A stretch of 64,000 bases of DNA, taken from NCBI GenBank assembly GCA_040437565.1, contig JBDOQK010000006.1, positions 248,001-312,000 of the forward strand, given 5' to 3'. The notes under the pieces are model-generated. The model had not been told where the DNA came from. It saw only the letters and a list, made by a program, of their open reading frames with translations, and made no database searches. Shown here one piece after another: positions 46,320 to 59,149 of the stretch (position 1 is its first letter; every line of letters begins with the position of its first letter). The position numbers were made by a program, and so were the translations under genes. This stretch comes from Albugo candida (taxonomy: Eukaryota > Oomycota > Peronosporomycetes > Albuginales).

Positions 46320-47951
46320 CTAGTCGGAATCAAAGTCGTCGTCGCTATCATATTTCTTGTTTTGGGGTTTGGGGAGTGAACGTAGCGAACTTGGAGCGGG
46401 CAATGCTTGTTCTGCGTTCAAGGATGAGGGCGCATGTGATATTACAGCATTTGGTGACGGTCCTTCAGGGTCCATTCTTCGAAAGGAAAATAGTGTTAGG
46501 TGCCACCAATGAGCACATCAGGTTATAGCGACGTACCCTAAAATATCGAGCATCACTCCATCCATCTGCATTTTTTGGCGAATTGCTCCTTCCGGCAAGC
46601 CCATTTTTTGCATTGTAAAATATCTAAGGAATTTGAAGCGGTTAGAGGCGTCCAGTACACATTCCTGATATTACGAACTTTGAGAATAGAGGATCGTCTT
46701 TCAGTCTGAGTGTTGCTGAAGTGGTAGTATCACTCTGAACGTCTGTGCTACTGGTAGTAGGTGCCATAACTAAGCTTTGATCGTCACCAAAGTCATCTGA
46801 AGTCGTCGACGAACGATATGACCCCAGCGAAAGGTTAGAGTCACTTCCTGAGCTTGAGGTATTCTCATGCAGCTATTAAATATATAACATGATGCCAAAT
46901 CGAAAAAGACGATACAAGCGAGGAGTGAAACCTGTGAGACGGAAGGCAAGGAAGGTGGTGGTAAAGGGAAGGCTGATGACGAAATCGAATTAGTGGGAGA
47001 TTTCGAAGTGATCTGTGGTATGCGCGAGTCAGGTACTACGAAACCATCTTCATCATCGGAGTCCGAGAAAATTGTTGATGGTGCGTGTACAGAATGTGCT
47101 GCTGATCGTGGCATCCCTGGTGACGGACCTTCAGGATCCATGCTATCAGCAAAAACGTAGGACGAGGAACATTTTCCATTTCCCTTGAAATATCAAGTAC
47201 CTGAGAATCGAACTATCCACGCCATCCAATGTCATCTTCTGAGCTACTGCGCCTTCAGGCATCCCAAGTCTCCGCATTGTGAAGTATCTACGCCGAAAGA
47301 ATATTTCAAAATGTAAGCTTCCATCCAGTGCACTAGCATGTTCGAGTACTTGGCATAAACTGGATCGTTCTTGATTTTGACAAAATTCTCATCCTGATCC
47401 AGCGGTTGATCAATTGCAGGACTTTCTTGACTGGCAACAACAATTGCACCGATTGGATCCTCTGCTTCTTGTGCGATACTCGGTAATACTGATGGTAGCG
47501 TAGGCAATGTAGTTAACGGAACAGAAACAGGAATGCTCAAAGGTGCTTCTTCAAATCCGGAAGGAACTAATGAAGTTGATGACACTTGCAGACCAGCGTC
47601 GGCGGGTGGTAGATGCTCATCGTCAATCGCAATAGAAGTTACCCTTTCGATCGATTCTGGTATACTCAAGTCGGGTATGCTGTTCAACTTCGCTTCTAAG
47701 AGCGCCAAAAGTATTTCCACACGAGTGAGACTAGTGGTGACTTTATTCAGACGTTCCTCACATTCGTATGCAAAATGATTTAGGAATCGAGTTGTATTAG
47801 CAGCAAAATTGTTCACCAATAATAGAGTTTTAGGAATGTGGATGGATGGAAGCTGAGAAAGATCGACCGGTAAATCCTCTTGATTGTCGCGATCCTTAGA
47901 AGTCTGATGAGGCACAATTGTGCTCTCGTCAATGGCACTATCGATGCTCAT
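46320..47951 (-). CDS. WASH complex subunit 3 (CCDC53/WASHC3) with duplicated C-terminal module
   Basis: Six exons (47951-47350, 47287-47201, 47142-46932, 46872-46679, 46623-46537, 46476-46320), with introns of 55-62 bp, give 445 aa; human CCDC53 has 194. The N-terminal region matches CCDC53: VDLSQLPSIHIPKTLLLVNN, then TTRFLNHFAYECEERL, a heptad coiled coil and LLEAKLNSIPDL. The conserved C-terminal block DP-Y-KYF-M-RLGMPEGAV-QKM--DG occurs twice: DPVYAKYFTMRRLGMPEGAV in exons 1-2 and DPLFSKYFTMQKMGLPEGAI in exons 4-5. Each is followed by MDPEGPSP and an acidic Ser/Asp stretch. The two central exons are both 87 bp with the same phases. CCDC53 is a core WASH complex member. The 5' end is repeated beyond false gap 11 at 48732-48974. 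Confidence 0.88.
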
Positions 47952-49654
47952 GATTACGCGTTTGTATATTGATAACCTCTACCAAAGCAACTAGGAATAA
48001 ACCGCATATTATCAATTGTACAAGACTTCTAGCCACGTAGCGAGATTATCGGATGTGCATGATAAAATCAAATCTAGCAAGAGTAGCAACTAAGCTGGTG
48101 CTGGTAACGTGAGGGACCGAGAACTTTGCCCTTTGACTCGCCGACAACGTGCATGGAGACGAATATGGAGAAAATTGCCTAACTATCTTCTCACCTCTTA
48201 CTAGGTAGAGATAAGAATTTCACGACGAGAGGCAAGGTTTAATCGGAGAATAGAGGAATGGTCCCGACGGCTTCACGGCATAGAAGCGATGAGTTGTGAA
48301 CGTGGCGTTGATAAAGAGAATAATTTCTTACTATGTAACTTTGGGTCTTCGAACACAACACTTTATCCAGAAAACGCTTGTCCCCAATAGCATGTAGGTT
48401 CTCTCAATCAATTTTTGCCAAAATGATGAAATTCTCGGTACAGAATGCCGAAATCATGGAATTTTTGATATAAACTGGCAAACGTTGAATGTGTTGACTT
48501 ATGGTTTTTTACATTTTACTATTCAGTATCAATCTCACGTTCACCATCAAGTGCCCAGATGCTTCGAACACTAGCAACACTGCTCAGCTTCATATGGTTG
48601 AAAGCGCATCCTCAACGAAGGAACCTGTACTNNNNNNNNNNNNNNNNNNNNNNNNNNNNNNNNNNNNNNNNNNNNNNNNNNNNNNNNNNNNNNNNNNNNN
48701 NNNNNNNNNNNNNNNNNNNNNNNNNNNNNNNAAGTATTTCCACACGAGTGAGACTAGTGGTGACTTTATTCAGACGTTCCTCACATTCGTATGCAAAATG
48801 ATTTAGGAATCGAGTTGTATTAGCAGCAAAATTGTTCACCAATAATAGAGTTTTAGGAATGTGGATGGATGGAAGCTGAGAAAGATCGACCGGTAAATCC
48901 TCTTGATTGTCGCGATCCTTAGAAGTCTGATGAGGCACAATTGTGCTCTCGTCAATGGCACTATCGATGCTCATGATTACGCGTTTGTATATTGATAACC
49001 TCTACCAAAGCAACTAGGAATAAACCGCATATTATCAATTGTACAAGACTTCTAGCCACGTAGCGAGATTATCGGATGTGCATGATAAAATCAAATCTAG
49101 CAAGAGTAGCAACTAAGCTGGTGCTGGTAACGTGAGGGACCGAGAACTTTGCCCTTTGACTCGCCGACAACGTGCATGGAGACGAATATGGAGAAAATTG
49201 CCTAACTATCTTCTCACCTCTTACTAGGTAGAGATAAGAATTTCACGACGAGAGGCAAGGTTTAATCGGAGAATAGAGGAATGGTCCCGACGGCTTCACG
49301 GCATAGAAGCGATGAGTTGTGAACGTGGCGTTGATAAAGAGAATAATTTCTTACTATGTAACTTTGGGTCTTCGAACACAACACTTTATCCAGAAAACGC
49401 TTGTCCCCAATAGCATGTAGGTTCTCTCAATCAATTTTTGCCAAAATGATGAAATTCTCGGTACAGAATGCCGAAATCATGGAATTTTTGATATAAACTG
49501 GCAAACGTTGAATGTGTTGACTTATGGTTTTTTACATTTTACTATTCAGTATCAATCTCACGTTCACCATCAAGTGCCCAGATGCTTCGAACACTAGCAA
49601 CACTGCTCAGCTTCATATGGTTGAAAGCGCATCCTCAACGAAGGAACCTGTACT
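47709..49654. other. False assembly gap 11 (923-bp duplicated flanks)
   Basis: Bases 47709-48631 are repeated at 48732-49654 around 100 N (48632-48731). The right copy contains a second, truncated WASHC3 start, which should not be counted as a gene. Confidence 0.9.
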
Positions 49655-52600
49655 TGCGAGCTCTCGCGAGGAAAAAAATGCGCAGATGCTTTTGTTGATC
49701 ATATGCTAATGATTGGGATCAGCACTGATTGGATAAAAGGGATGATACATGCATGATGATAGAAGGAGAATTCACGGACGCCGGCAAAAGCGTGAAGCGG
49801 CCGTATCGAGTCGATAAATCATCTCCTCAACCTGTCCTACATGGATTTTATCGGGCGAAAGAAATCCACGCTTCCAGGTCAAATGCCTATGTGCGCCGAT
49901 AACATGTTCCCGGGACGCTGCTAGAAATCTTCTGTACGTAAGCTCCTGAATTTCTTAAAACCGCTCTGGACAATCTAGGAGAAAGCACCAGCGGCTCTTT
50001 CCATCCTGCAACTCATTGTAAAATTAATACAATTTATGAATTCCGATTGAAACTTTGGTGCGATTATTCCTGTCTTCCACTACGAACTGCTTTGCGATCA
50101 CATCGGGAAAGTGAGTGTGAAAGAGTACGTGCACGTCCAACTGTTGGAGTCACTTTTTGCGCTAAGTTCGCACTTGTTGCCAATTTCCACTATTTCTTTT
50201 GCTTCAGCACGAGTGTCCATGGTCGTTGCTAGATTATCAGTATCTGACACGACCTTTGCTATACTTTTTCTATCGTACTCCAAATGCATGCCTTCCTTCA
50301 GGTAATAACATATGTCTGACAGCATAGCTAATCAGATAGTTGTATCCTAATAGTGTTTTATGCATTTGCTTAGATGATGCCGCATATATACCCGATATAC
50401 AACTGAAAGAAATTGTATGGAAACTGTAATGTAAAGTATGCTCGTACTCATTAATAATTTGGAGGCTTTTGTATCTCTTCGAGCACGGGCGCTGTTAGAA
50501 AATCTTTTGTCGCAATTACAGGCAAGACTATTCTCGATAAGATCTGGCAAGAACCCAGGAGACAGAAGAAAATCTCGAGCAGATTCGATCCGGATCGAAA
50601 TAAAGCAAGGTCCGACTTTATGAAACGGTGGAGTAATAATTCCTGCCGCCTGTCAAGAACAAGATTAATCCTAATTCGCAACTTATATGGCTACATGTGT
50701 ATATTTCCGTGACATGAATCAGGATTTCTCACGTCTTGACGTGGGAAGCGACGCCCTTCGAAGCAAATTTCAGTCAACGATCACGCCTTGGTAATTTCTC
50801 CAATGAAGGTACCGAGCTGGCTTCTGAGTGCAGAGCCTTATTGTGCGCGGTCGAAGGTGAAATATAGGCAAGAAGCGTACCCAGACAACATAAAAAACAC
50901 AAAGGTCTAGAACAAAAATTCCGGTGACTTATTCACTATTCTTTATAGTTTCGGCGCAATTCATAAACACAATGCTACAACTAACAGTTGTAAACCATTG
51001 CTTACACAAACCTCTTCGAATCAGTCAACCAACCATCCATGGTCACGAGCAGCCAACAGTATTGTTAGCCAGGATCATATTAAACTAAAATGGCTCATTT
51101 GGCTGAATCTGATAGGGCTCCTACCGACCACATCTTTGTGCACCAACTATGAAATACGCCCAAGAAAGACCAATGTTTTGAAGCGCCATGAGGCTGCCAA
51201 AGAATTTTGTCTCAAATAATTCTGGGCTGCGTCAGAGACTTATAATCCTGAGGGTTCCTGAGGGTTCCATCAGCCTGTTATGCCTCCTATGATCTTTTGT
51301 AAAGGTCTGACTTATGTATCCACGAACTTACCTCATGATGCTCGAAAAAAGAAAAAATCTTCAGTTCTTCGTGGCACAAATGCATGCAGTCGCTTTTATT
51401 TCCCTGTGAGATAAGAATCACCTAGTCTCATAGCAATCTTGAATAGATTGACGCTGTCGGAGGCTCTATAACCTAATGCTTGAAAGTGTGGTAGCGCACA
51501 CTACGTGTTGTCATCATACTATCGTGCGTATCACACGAGGGCTTTCATTTTGGTTCAACACAAGCATGACTCAGGGAATGGGTATCAGCTAAATATCAAG
51601 TTGATTCCTGGTATAGTGGATAGCGTAGGTACCCCAGTGAATTCTCAACGGAAGATATCAAAGAATCACGGTTCTAGAACATTAAGCTTCAAAGCAGGGA
51701 AAATGTTTTGGAAGCCAAGATACACATTGATAGGGCGATTGTACTCTCAACCTCTGTGTCAAATGACGACTTAATAATAGTAGGCATGCTGTAGAACAGA
51801 GAGTACGTAAAGAAATGCAAGCTGAGTAAGGTTTACTTAACCACGAAAGAAGAATGACACATTCAGTCGCTCATTCTATAGCTACCCAATCACCTGACGA
51901 AATATCTCTCTTTTGTGCGGAGAGAAACCACGGGAGAGGTGTGATTAACTCAAGTACAGTGAGAGAATCGTTGATATATGCAGAAGTTTTTGGGGCTCCC
52001 GACTAGGATTCACATTGTGATAAGATACGAGGCAAGATTGATGGCAACAAATGCAAGCGGATGCATGCAAAGGAGTTCATAGGGATGAATGTAATTCACA
52101 TGATCCCGATCTAGCCAAACTTTGTAGAATCCAGCAGGGGTGATGGTGTCCATTGGAGACGACAAACTACATCGATTAGAGGAGATGATGACGAATTGGA
52201 CATGCAGACACGATCCGATTGACCTTGGAGCTACTTGGTGCGAAAAAAAAGAAAGGTCGTTGACGCACACATCTAGGCTGTATAATTTTTTTCCAGAATA
52301 GCCTAAAATTGGTGACGCATTATTCCACTTGAGTGCATACTTGCGTCAAAAGTCTCGTAATCGCGCGCCAGCTAGTGTGATATCCATTGAGTAAGGTGTA
52401 ATCGGATAACAGGCCTTTTGCAACAAGACCAAGATGCCTCACTTTCTGCGTGAAGAAACAGATGTATTGTTTTCGCTTTCCCAATGCGCACAAAATAGTA
52501 ATCCAACCGATCGAACCAGAAGTGTCATCGTTCTGCTTGCCTCTGTACGAAAGAAACAAACTTTCACTCCCTCAGGCTAACACATTATTCTGGCTCATAA

Positions 52601-54147
52601 CCAGAACGACGCGTTACTTCAGCGAGTTGAGGCAGCGAGCTGTGTCAGGTATTGGAAGACTAAGAGTTTCCTCTGCATTTTTTCCATGCCGTGCTTCTCT
52701 GGCTTACGATCGTTACCATTTCTATTGCTAGCTCTATGTTATTCTCATCGGCTCGCGATGGATCTGATCATCAGTCTGGCTCATATATACTCAGTAACAT
52801 CTTTATACGTCACCGATGCTACAATTCGACTCTCGTTCTCCTTAATTTAACGTCAGGAATAATGTTATACGTATCATCGCTGCGTTTTGGCTGTGAGTTG
52901 TGCTAGTATACGGCTAAATCTGGCCGTCAGCAGTTCGTATGCGTCTTGCAGTCGCATTAATTCATTTCCAGATTCACGCTGCCTGGATTCTGCGTGTACT
53001 TTCAACGATTATTTCTTCGTCCGATTTATGGGATGCTTTAGTCGCCACCATACGCCAGGTAGCAAGCTACCATCGTATAAACTACCAAGGGCGTATACTC
53101 TGCGATGATATACCTACCGCCTTCTGATTGGTATACAGCCACCTACATGAAAGCAGTGTTAGCTTGGATGCATGAGTGCATACAATAATGCTACCACAAC
53201 TCAAAACATCGAATCTGATCTTCATTGTTCTTCAGAGGATGATATGGTATCTAAGATATCATCTCTTGATCAGTTCTTGACGCGAAATACGAGCAATTCT
53301 GATCAGGACGATGTATCATTGCCGGAATTCAGTGATGAGGAATTGCCCTCTCGTTATCGCACAGCTTCAGAGATGTTCTTCTCGACATTGAGTGGAATGA
53401 GACATCATTCCACAACAAATTTGAATGACAGAGAAAGTGTTTCGAGTGATGGAAAGACCAGTTTGGAGGTTTTTATTCAGCAAGACAATTTCATGTCGAG
53501 CTTGGTGAAAGCATCAAGCAACACAGCAGATGACCGAGTAGATACCAAATCAGAGCCAAGGTTTATTGAGCTTGATGAAGAGGAAAGCGTAGAAACAAAA
53601 CTAAAAACGAATACGTGGAGCGATGTACAGATTGTGGATGAAAGTGATGACAACCAGCGGCCAATAGTTCATGAGACTCACACCATAGTAAACGACGACT
53701 CGAAACTTTCTACTTTATCAGATGATTTGAACATTCAGGAAATGAAAGCGCTACTGGATGACCACGGGATGACGTTAGCAACGAGCTCAAATGACTCTTT
53801 NNNNNNNNNNNNNNNNNNNNNNNNNNNNNNNNNNNNNNNNNNNNNNNNNNNNNNNNNNNNNNNNNNNNNNNNNNNNNNNNNNNNNNNNNNNNNNNNNNNN
53901 CGTCAGCAGTTCGTATGCGTCTTGCAGTCGCATTAATTCATTTCCAGATTCACGCTGCCTGGATTCTGCGTGTACTTTCAACGATTATTTCTTCGTCCGA
54001 TTTATGGGATGCTTTAGTCGCCACCATACGCCAGGTAGCAAGCTACCATCGTATAAACTACCAAGGGCGTATACTCTGCGATGATATACCTACCGCCTTC
54101 TGATTGGTATACAGCCACCTACATGAAAGCAGTGTTAGCTTGGATGC
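47952..54147. other. Gene-poor stretch upstream of the CEP70-like gene
   Basis: About 4.2 kb remains once the duplicates of gaps 11 and 12 are discounted. Apart from one possible secreted peptide at 49524-49709, no gene is supported. Short open frames at 50098-50325 (-), 50438-50623 (+) and 52939-53127 (+) have plausible composition but no family and no consistent splice partners. No tRNA, satellite or terminal repeats were seen. Confidence 0.55.
49524..49709 (+). CDS. Candidate small secreted peptide
   Basis: A 61-aa frame from ATG begins MVFYILLFSINLTFTIKC, a good signal-peptide shape. A Ser/Thr/Asn-rich middle and an oddly hydrophobic end (QMLLLIIC) follow. It contains no RXLR or CHXC effector motif. 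It lies in a gene-poor stretch, a setting where oomycete effectors are often found. The truncated duplicate at 48501-48631 is an assembly copy. Chance is a real alternative. Confidence 0.25.
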   Translation: MVFYILLFSINLTFTIKCPDASNTSNTAQLHMVESASSTKEPVLASSREEKNAQMLLLIIC

Positions 54148-54776
54148 ATGAGTGCATACAATAATGCTACCACAACTCAAAACATCGAATCTGATCTTCA
54201 TTGTTCTTCAGAGGATGATATGGTATCTAAGATATCATCTCTTGATCAGTTCTTGACGCGAAATACGAGCAATTCTGATCAGGACGATGTATCATTGCCG
54301 GAATTCAGTGATGAGGAATTGCCCTCTCGTTATCGCACAGCTTCAGAGATGTTCTTCTCGACATTGAGTGGAATGAGACATCATTCCACAACAAATTTGA
54401 ATGACAGAGAAAGTGTTTCGAGTGATGGAAAGACCAGTTTGGAGGTTTTTATTCAGCAAGACAATTTCATGTCGAGCTTGGTGAAAGCATCAAGCAACAC
54501 AGCAGATGACCGAGTAGATACCAAATCAGAGCCAAGGTTTATTGAGCTTGATGAAGAGGAAAGCGTAGAAACAAAACTAAAAACGAATACGTGGAGCGAT
54601 GTACAGATTGTGGATGAAAGTGATGACAACCAGCGGCCAATAGTTCATGAGACTCACACCATAGTAAACGACGACTCGAAACTTTCTACTTTATCAGATG
54701 ATTTGAACATTCAGGAAATGAAAGCGCTACTGGATGACCACGGGATGACGTTAGCAACGAGCTCAAATGACTCTTT
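52925..54776. other. False assembly gap 12 (876-bp duplicated flanks)
   Basis: Bases 52925-53800 are repeated at 53901-54776 around 100 N (53801-53900). The left copy at 53172-53800 is the truncated start of the CEP70-like gene; the right copy is complete. Confidence 0.9.
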
Positions 54777-57633
54777 GTGGAAATCGTTCGACGGGGACGC
54801 AAAACAACATACTAACGATGAGGAAGTAAGAAGTGTGGAATCAATTCCATCACCGCACTCGTCATATTCGATGCCGTCAGTTTTTAACAAGAATATCGAT
54901 AAGACTTCAGCGAAAGGCTCATATACTAGCGTCGAAAAGAAAAGGAACAATAATTTCACAGAAGATCATAACGGAAGACATGAAGAGAGGATTAGAGAGC
55001 ATATTTTTGCTTCAGATCAAAGCAATCAATCGCTACAAAAGAACGACGGAATGCATACAAGATCCCCCTCGGACAATATTCGTCTCAAAACAAACGTCGA
55101 AGAATCCTGGGAAGAAGTGAATGCTTTTTTGCGAGGAAAAGGACTCGAAAAGATCGAATTAACAGCCATTTCAACATCAGATGAACCTGTTTTGATTCCT
55201 AATAAAGTATCGTTGATCAATCTTATTCATGAAATCACTTTGCAATTAGAGAAAAAAGACCAGGTGAACAACACAAAGAGTTTCTTTCCCAGACAGCCCC
55301 TGATCACCTCAATTATCATTCTGTAGAAAATTCAGCAGCTGTGTCTTGATTTCCATCACGCATCTCGATCACAGAGATTAATTCAAGAAGGCGTACAAAC
55401 CCGGGAAAGGATGATTGAAAGTACCAACAGTAATCTCGAGACTTCTCGAATACAAGTCAGACGATTAAAGGTATGATGATTGCGGTGTCGATCAAATGTA
55501 TTGTAAGTCTTGGGGATCTTTTTCGTCAGGATCAACTCAAACAAGCAAAACAGATAGCAGAAGGGGATGCTAAAAAGTGGAAGCAATCTTGTCAACACCT
55601 GCGACAACAACTGAAAACGAGTGAACGGCGTGTAAAAACAAAAGAGCTACAAAATCAGCAGATGCAGGAAAAATTACAAGAACAAGTCGATAAACAACAG
55701 CAACGTAAATTGCGGGATCGAGAGCTTTTTCGAAAGTTGAAGGCCAGATACCCTAAGCGTGGAGCTTCTAAAGACAATGAAGTATTGGATTGCATCAGCG
55801 TACTATCGGAGGAACGAGAAGATATGCGGAAAGAACTCGAGGACCTCAAGATTCAATTGAGACATTGCAATGCAGAAATTCGCGATAAAGAGAATCGTCT
55901 TTCACGTATGTCACAAACCAATGGGCGGTCCAAAACAACGAACGGGACATGTGATTATTTCAGAGTTTGGACGAGTGATGATGAAAGCTGCGATAATCAA
56001 AGTGATGGAACTTTTGGGTGGCGTGACGATACTAAATCTCAAGCTCAGAATTTTTGTTGTGCAGAAACCAGACTGCACACATCTGACGAGCTATTACAGA
56101 GACTTGAAGCAGACAGAAGATATCAAGAAGGTGTGATTGGAGAATTACGACAGCGAGAGTCATCAATGGCAGAGAAGATCAATAAACTACAAGAAAAGCT
56201 CAAGGAAGCAAAGGAAACGGTTGATGAATTGATGCAAGAAAATTCGACTCTGACTGTAGAGGCAGGATCTCGACCAACGATTCAGGAATATCGCTCATGT
56301 GAGCGTCGCCTTCATCAACTTGAGCGCAAGCTTTCCGAAACCAAAATGGCACTAAATGAAGCAAAAAATGTCCATCAATTCCGCAAGTTGATGGATACCA
56401 AGGACTTGATAGCTCGTGATCGCCTTGGGCATAGGCTGGGCTTGAAAAAGCTCAATTCCTTACCTAGAGAAACATTGCTGGATATTGTGAAAGATGTTTG
56501 TAGATTGATGAATGTGGCAGATGTTACAATGATCTCCACAGACTTGGAAAAACTTTGTAAAGTCGTCGCAGCAGTCCCAAGAATGGAAGCTTTCATACGC
56601 GACGTTTGTGGCTTTGTTTATGATTCAAGTCGGCCATTCGCAAGGAAGCAAGACGACGAAGAAAAGATTGAAACTATGGAAGTAGTAATCCCCACGCTTG
56701 AAAGGTGGACTCGCGACCTGAAGCGGCTCACTGACCTTGAGGTTCCTTTCTATCGTCTTTATTCGATCATTCATGACCAAGCTAATTTGTTAGTATTTTT
56801 ACTCGGCCGTGATGGATAAATTGAGCTGTGGACCATCTTCACGGCAGCAAAGTCGGGACGCACAAGCCACATCAACGAAGAATATCTTGACGACAGCAGA
56901 AGCCCTGCAGATTATTTCAGATTTGATGCAACAAGAAAGCGATGCATTCTGTCGGGACGAGACATACAAAATCGCAAAAACAGAGATTGAGGTGAGATCA
57001 GTGCCGGGGAAATGAATGAGGATTTTGACTGATATTTCGTAGCAAAAACCAACCGTTCTTATTCATCAAATCATCCGCCATTTCTCTCACTTGTTTCAGG
57101 TGAAAAGTCTTGAAGGCGTGATGCCCAAAATGAACGAGATATATCTTTTTGTGAGTGAATTGCAAAACTTTCTTGTAGTGGCGAGAAACGAGCTATGCTT
57201 GCGTGCGTATATTGAGTTGACTTCAGGCAAGCACAAAGGGCTAAGCATTCTAATTGCATAGCAAAATCTAAGACTGTAACGGCATGCCTCAATGAAATAC
57301 GCGATCGATGGCGCTCGCGTGAACAGGAAGAAACATCCCTTGATCTTGGCGATTCCAAAAATGATGATTCGACCACATACGTGGTGGAGAAGCCGATGAA
57401 TGAAAATGATGTACATCTGGTTGGAGTCCAACAAGTTCGCGAAATGTCAATCCTAATCCATCAACTAAAGCGAGAATTAGGAGCATCGAGCGCTCAAGAC
57501 ATATTACCAAGAACAAGACGGTACGAGCCTTTTCCAAATATCAACTTTTCTTCATCCCTTTCATTCTTTTCCGTTAAACAGTTTGATGGAACTCTTGAGT
57601 CTTTCCTTGCAAGCACCGCATCACGATAGCTGA
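54148..57633 (+). CDS. CEP70-like centrosomal protein
   Basis: Seven exons (54148-55263, 55327-55470, 55530-56792, 56848-56991, 57043-57202, 57262-57520, 57582-57633), with introns of 51-63 bp, give about 1045 aa; human CEP70 has 597. The central coiled coil (exon 3) leads to the CEP70 signature LPRETLLDIVKDVCRLMNVADVT and VVAAVPRMEAFIRDVCGFVY. Later the block LFQVKSLEGVMPKMNEIYLFV matches the human LFDVSSLNGVYPRMNEVY. The N-terminal 370 residues are acidic, Ser-rich and not in human CEP70; a helical W-EVNAFLRGKGL motif ends that part. CEP70 binds gamma-tubulin at centrosomes and supports cilium formation, which fits an organism with flagellated zoospores. The exon 3-4 joint is the least certain. 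Confidence 0.85.
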
Positions 57634-59149
57634 AGTCTAGATTCTGATCGAATAATTTGCATTGGTGTCATTATTTAATCATCCAGAATCAATGCATGTT
57701 GCCCTGCCTGACATGTAAACTCTAAAGCCAAAGCTGCTTACCGCTATTTTGACTCGCGTGAAGTTCTCTCCAACCTGAGTTGAGGTGATGTGAGACACCT
57801 CCTCTTCGTTCCATCTTCTTGCCGATCCATAGCTACAATCTCTGGGCGATGAAGACCCATGCTGATCTACACATCGCCTACGCTTGATACCGTCGGTATT
57901 GATTCTGATGACCCCAAGTACTATCTTACGGTCACTTGCTGATAAACTCTAGATCTTGTCAACACTTTCCGCGAAAGTGAAAGACTTTGGATGTTAAACA
58001 TGATAATTGGATTTCGTCTTATCATCAGAGTGGACCAGATACAATTTTGAGAGCTATCATGTGAGTGGATTTGGTCAAAGTCTATTTCAGTGACAGTGAT
58101 TTGCGCCATGAGAGAATCCAGAAAAGCAAGCATACAGTCTCTAAATTCCATTTACTGATTTGAATGTCTATGACTTGAGATACTAAGAACTACACGGCAG
58201 CGCCAAGACAGCACCATTTCCGACTAATGTCATCACCTCGTCGATAGGATGGAAGCATTGAAAGCCATTAGAAATATTGAGGAAGCAGCGGAAAGTCGCA
58301 GGTAGGACGACTTGATTTCAGCACTTGCGTCGGTCCTGTTCCATACATAAATTCGTTATGTAGCCAATACCATCACTAAATGCTGCATGAATCACACAAT
58401 CCACATCGAGAGATCCCTCTTGCCCATGAACAAGATACTTTGATATTCGTCTCGACCAGCTACCTCAGAGGTTCTTATTGTGTGGAGAGCGAAAACCTCG
58501 TAGCTTCCACAGAGGCTATGATAGCTATTTCAAATGTTCAAGGATGTCCAAATGGCATACGAGCACTGACGAAGAAATATAACTTGATCTGAAAGATAAA
58601 TCAAGCGAGATAGTACCACAACATGAGGAGACGTATAGTAACGAAGGCAGCATCTATAAACTCGGAGACGGTACTTGCATTATCAGCCAATGTTAGTCAA
58701 TTTAGTTCCAGTAATGAGAATCTTAATGCGAGCATTCAACGATGATTTATAGTTTATATGCGGAATGCAGCTGCATCGATGTGTTCCAAATTATAAAGAT
58801 CAGCGATTCTCTTCAGCATTTCCTTTCGATTGGTGCTGTTTGCATTATCATAAATGAGATCATACAAGGAGCTGAGATTGAACACAACAACTTCGTTCAG
58901 AAAGCGGAGCGGACACAGCCTAATCATCCTTTCCAGCATTGTCACAGCTCCGTGCACGTCACAACTGTATAATGCGCATATTGCGTAGTTATTGACTGCA
59001 GCGCATATCAGTTCTCCTTGCTCAAGCATCAAGTCTTCATCAGGAAGGNNNNNNNNNNNNNNNNNNNNNNNNNNNNNNNNNNNNNNNNNNNNNNNNNNNN
59101 NNNNNNNNNNNNNNNNNNNNNNNNNNNNNNNNNNNNNNNNNNNNNNNNT
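57634..59149. other. Intergenic region between convergent CEP70-like and TRAPPC12 genes, with false gap 13
   Basis: About 1.1 kb of true sequence. Open pieces near 58249-58304 and 58380-58592 (70 aa) have some coding look but could not be joined into a gene. Bases 58753-59048 are repeated at 59149-59444 around 100 N (59049-59148); the left copy is the truncated 3' end of TRAPPC12. Confidence 0.6.

Noticed and set aside
48732-48974. Second WASHC3-like start on the minus strand
   Set aside because: It is an exact copy of 47709-47951 next to a 100-N run; an assembly duplicate, not a paralogue.
50098-50623. Short open frames on both strands
   Set aside because: Plus and minus frames compete over the same bases, and none can be extended by consistent splicing.
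53172-53800. Second CEP70-like N-terminus
   Set aside because: Identical to 54148-54776 and cut at the gap; an assembly duplicate.
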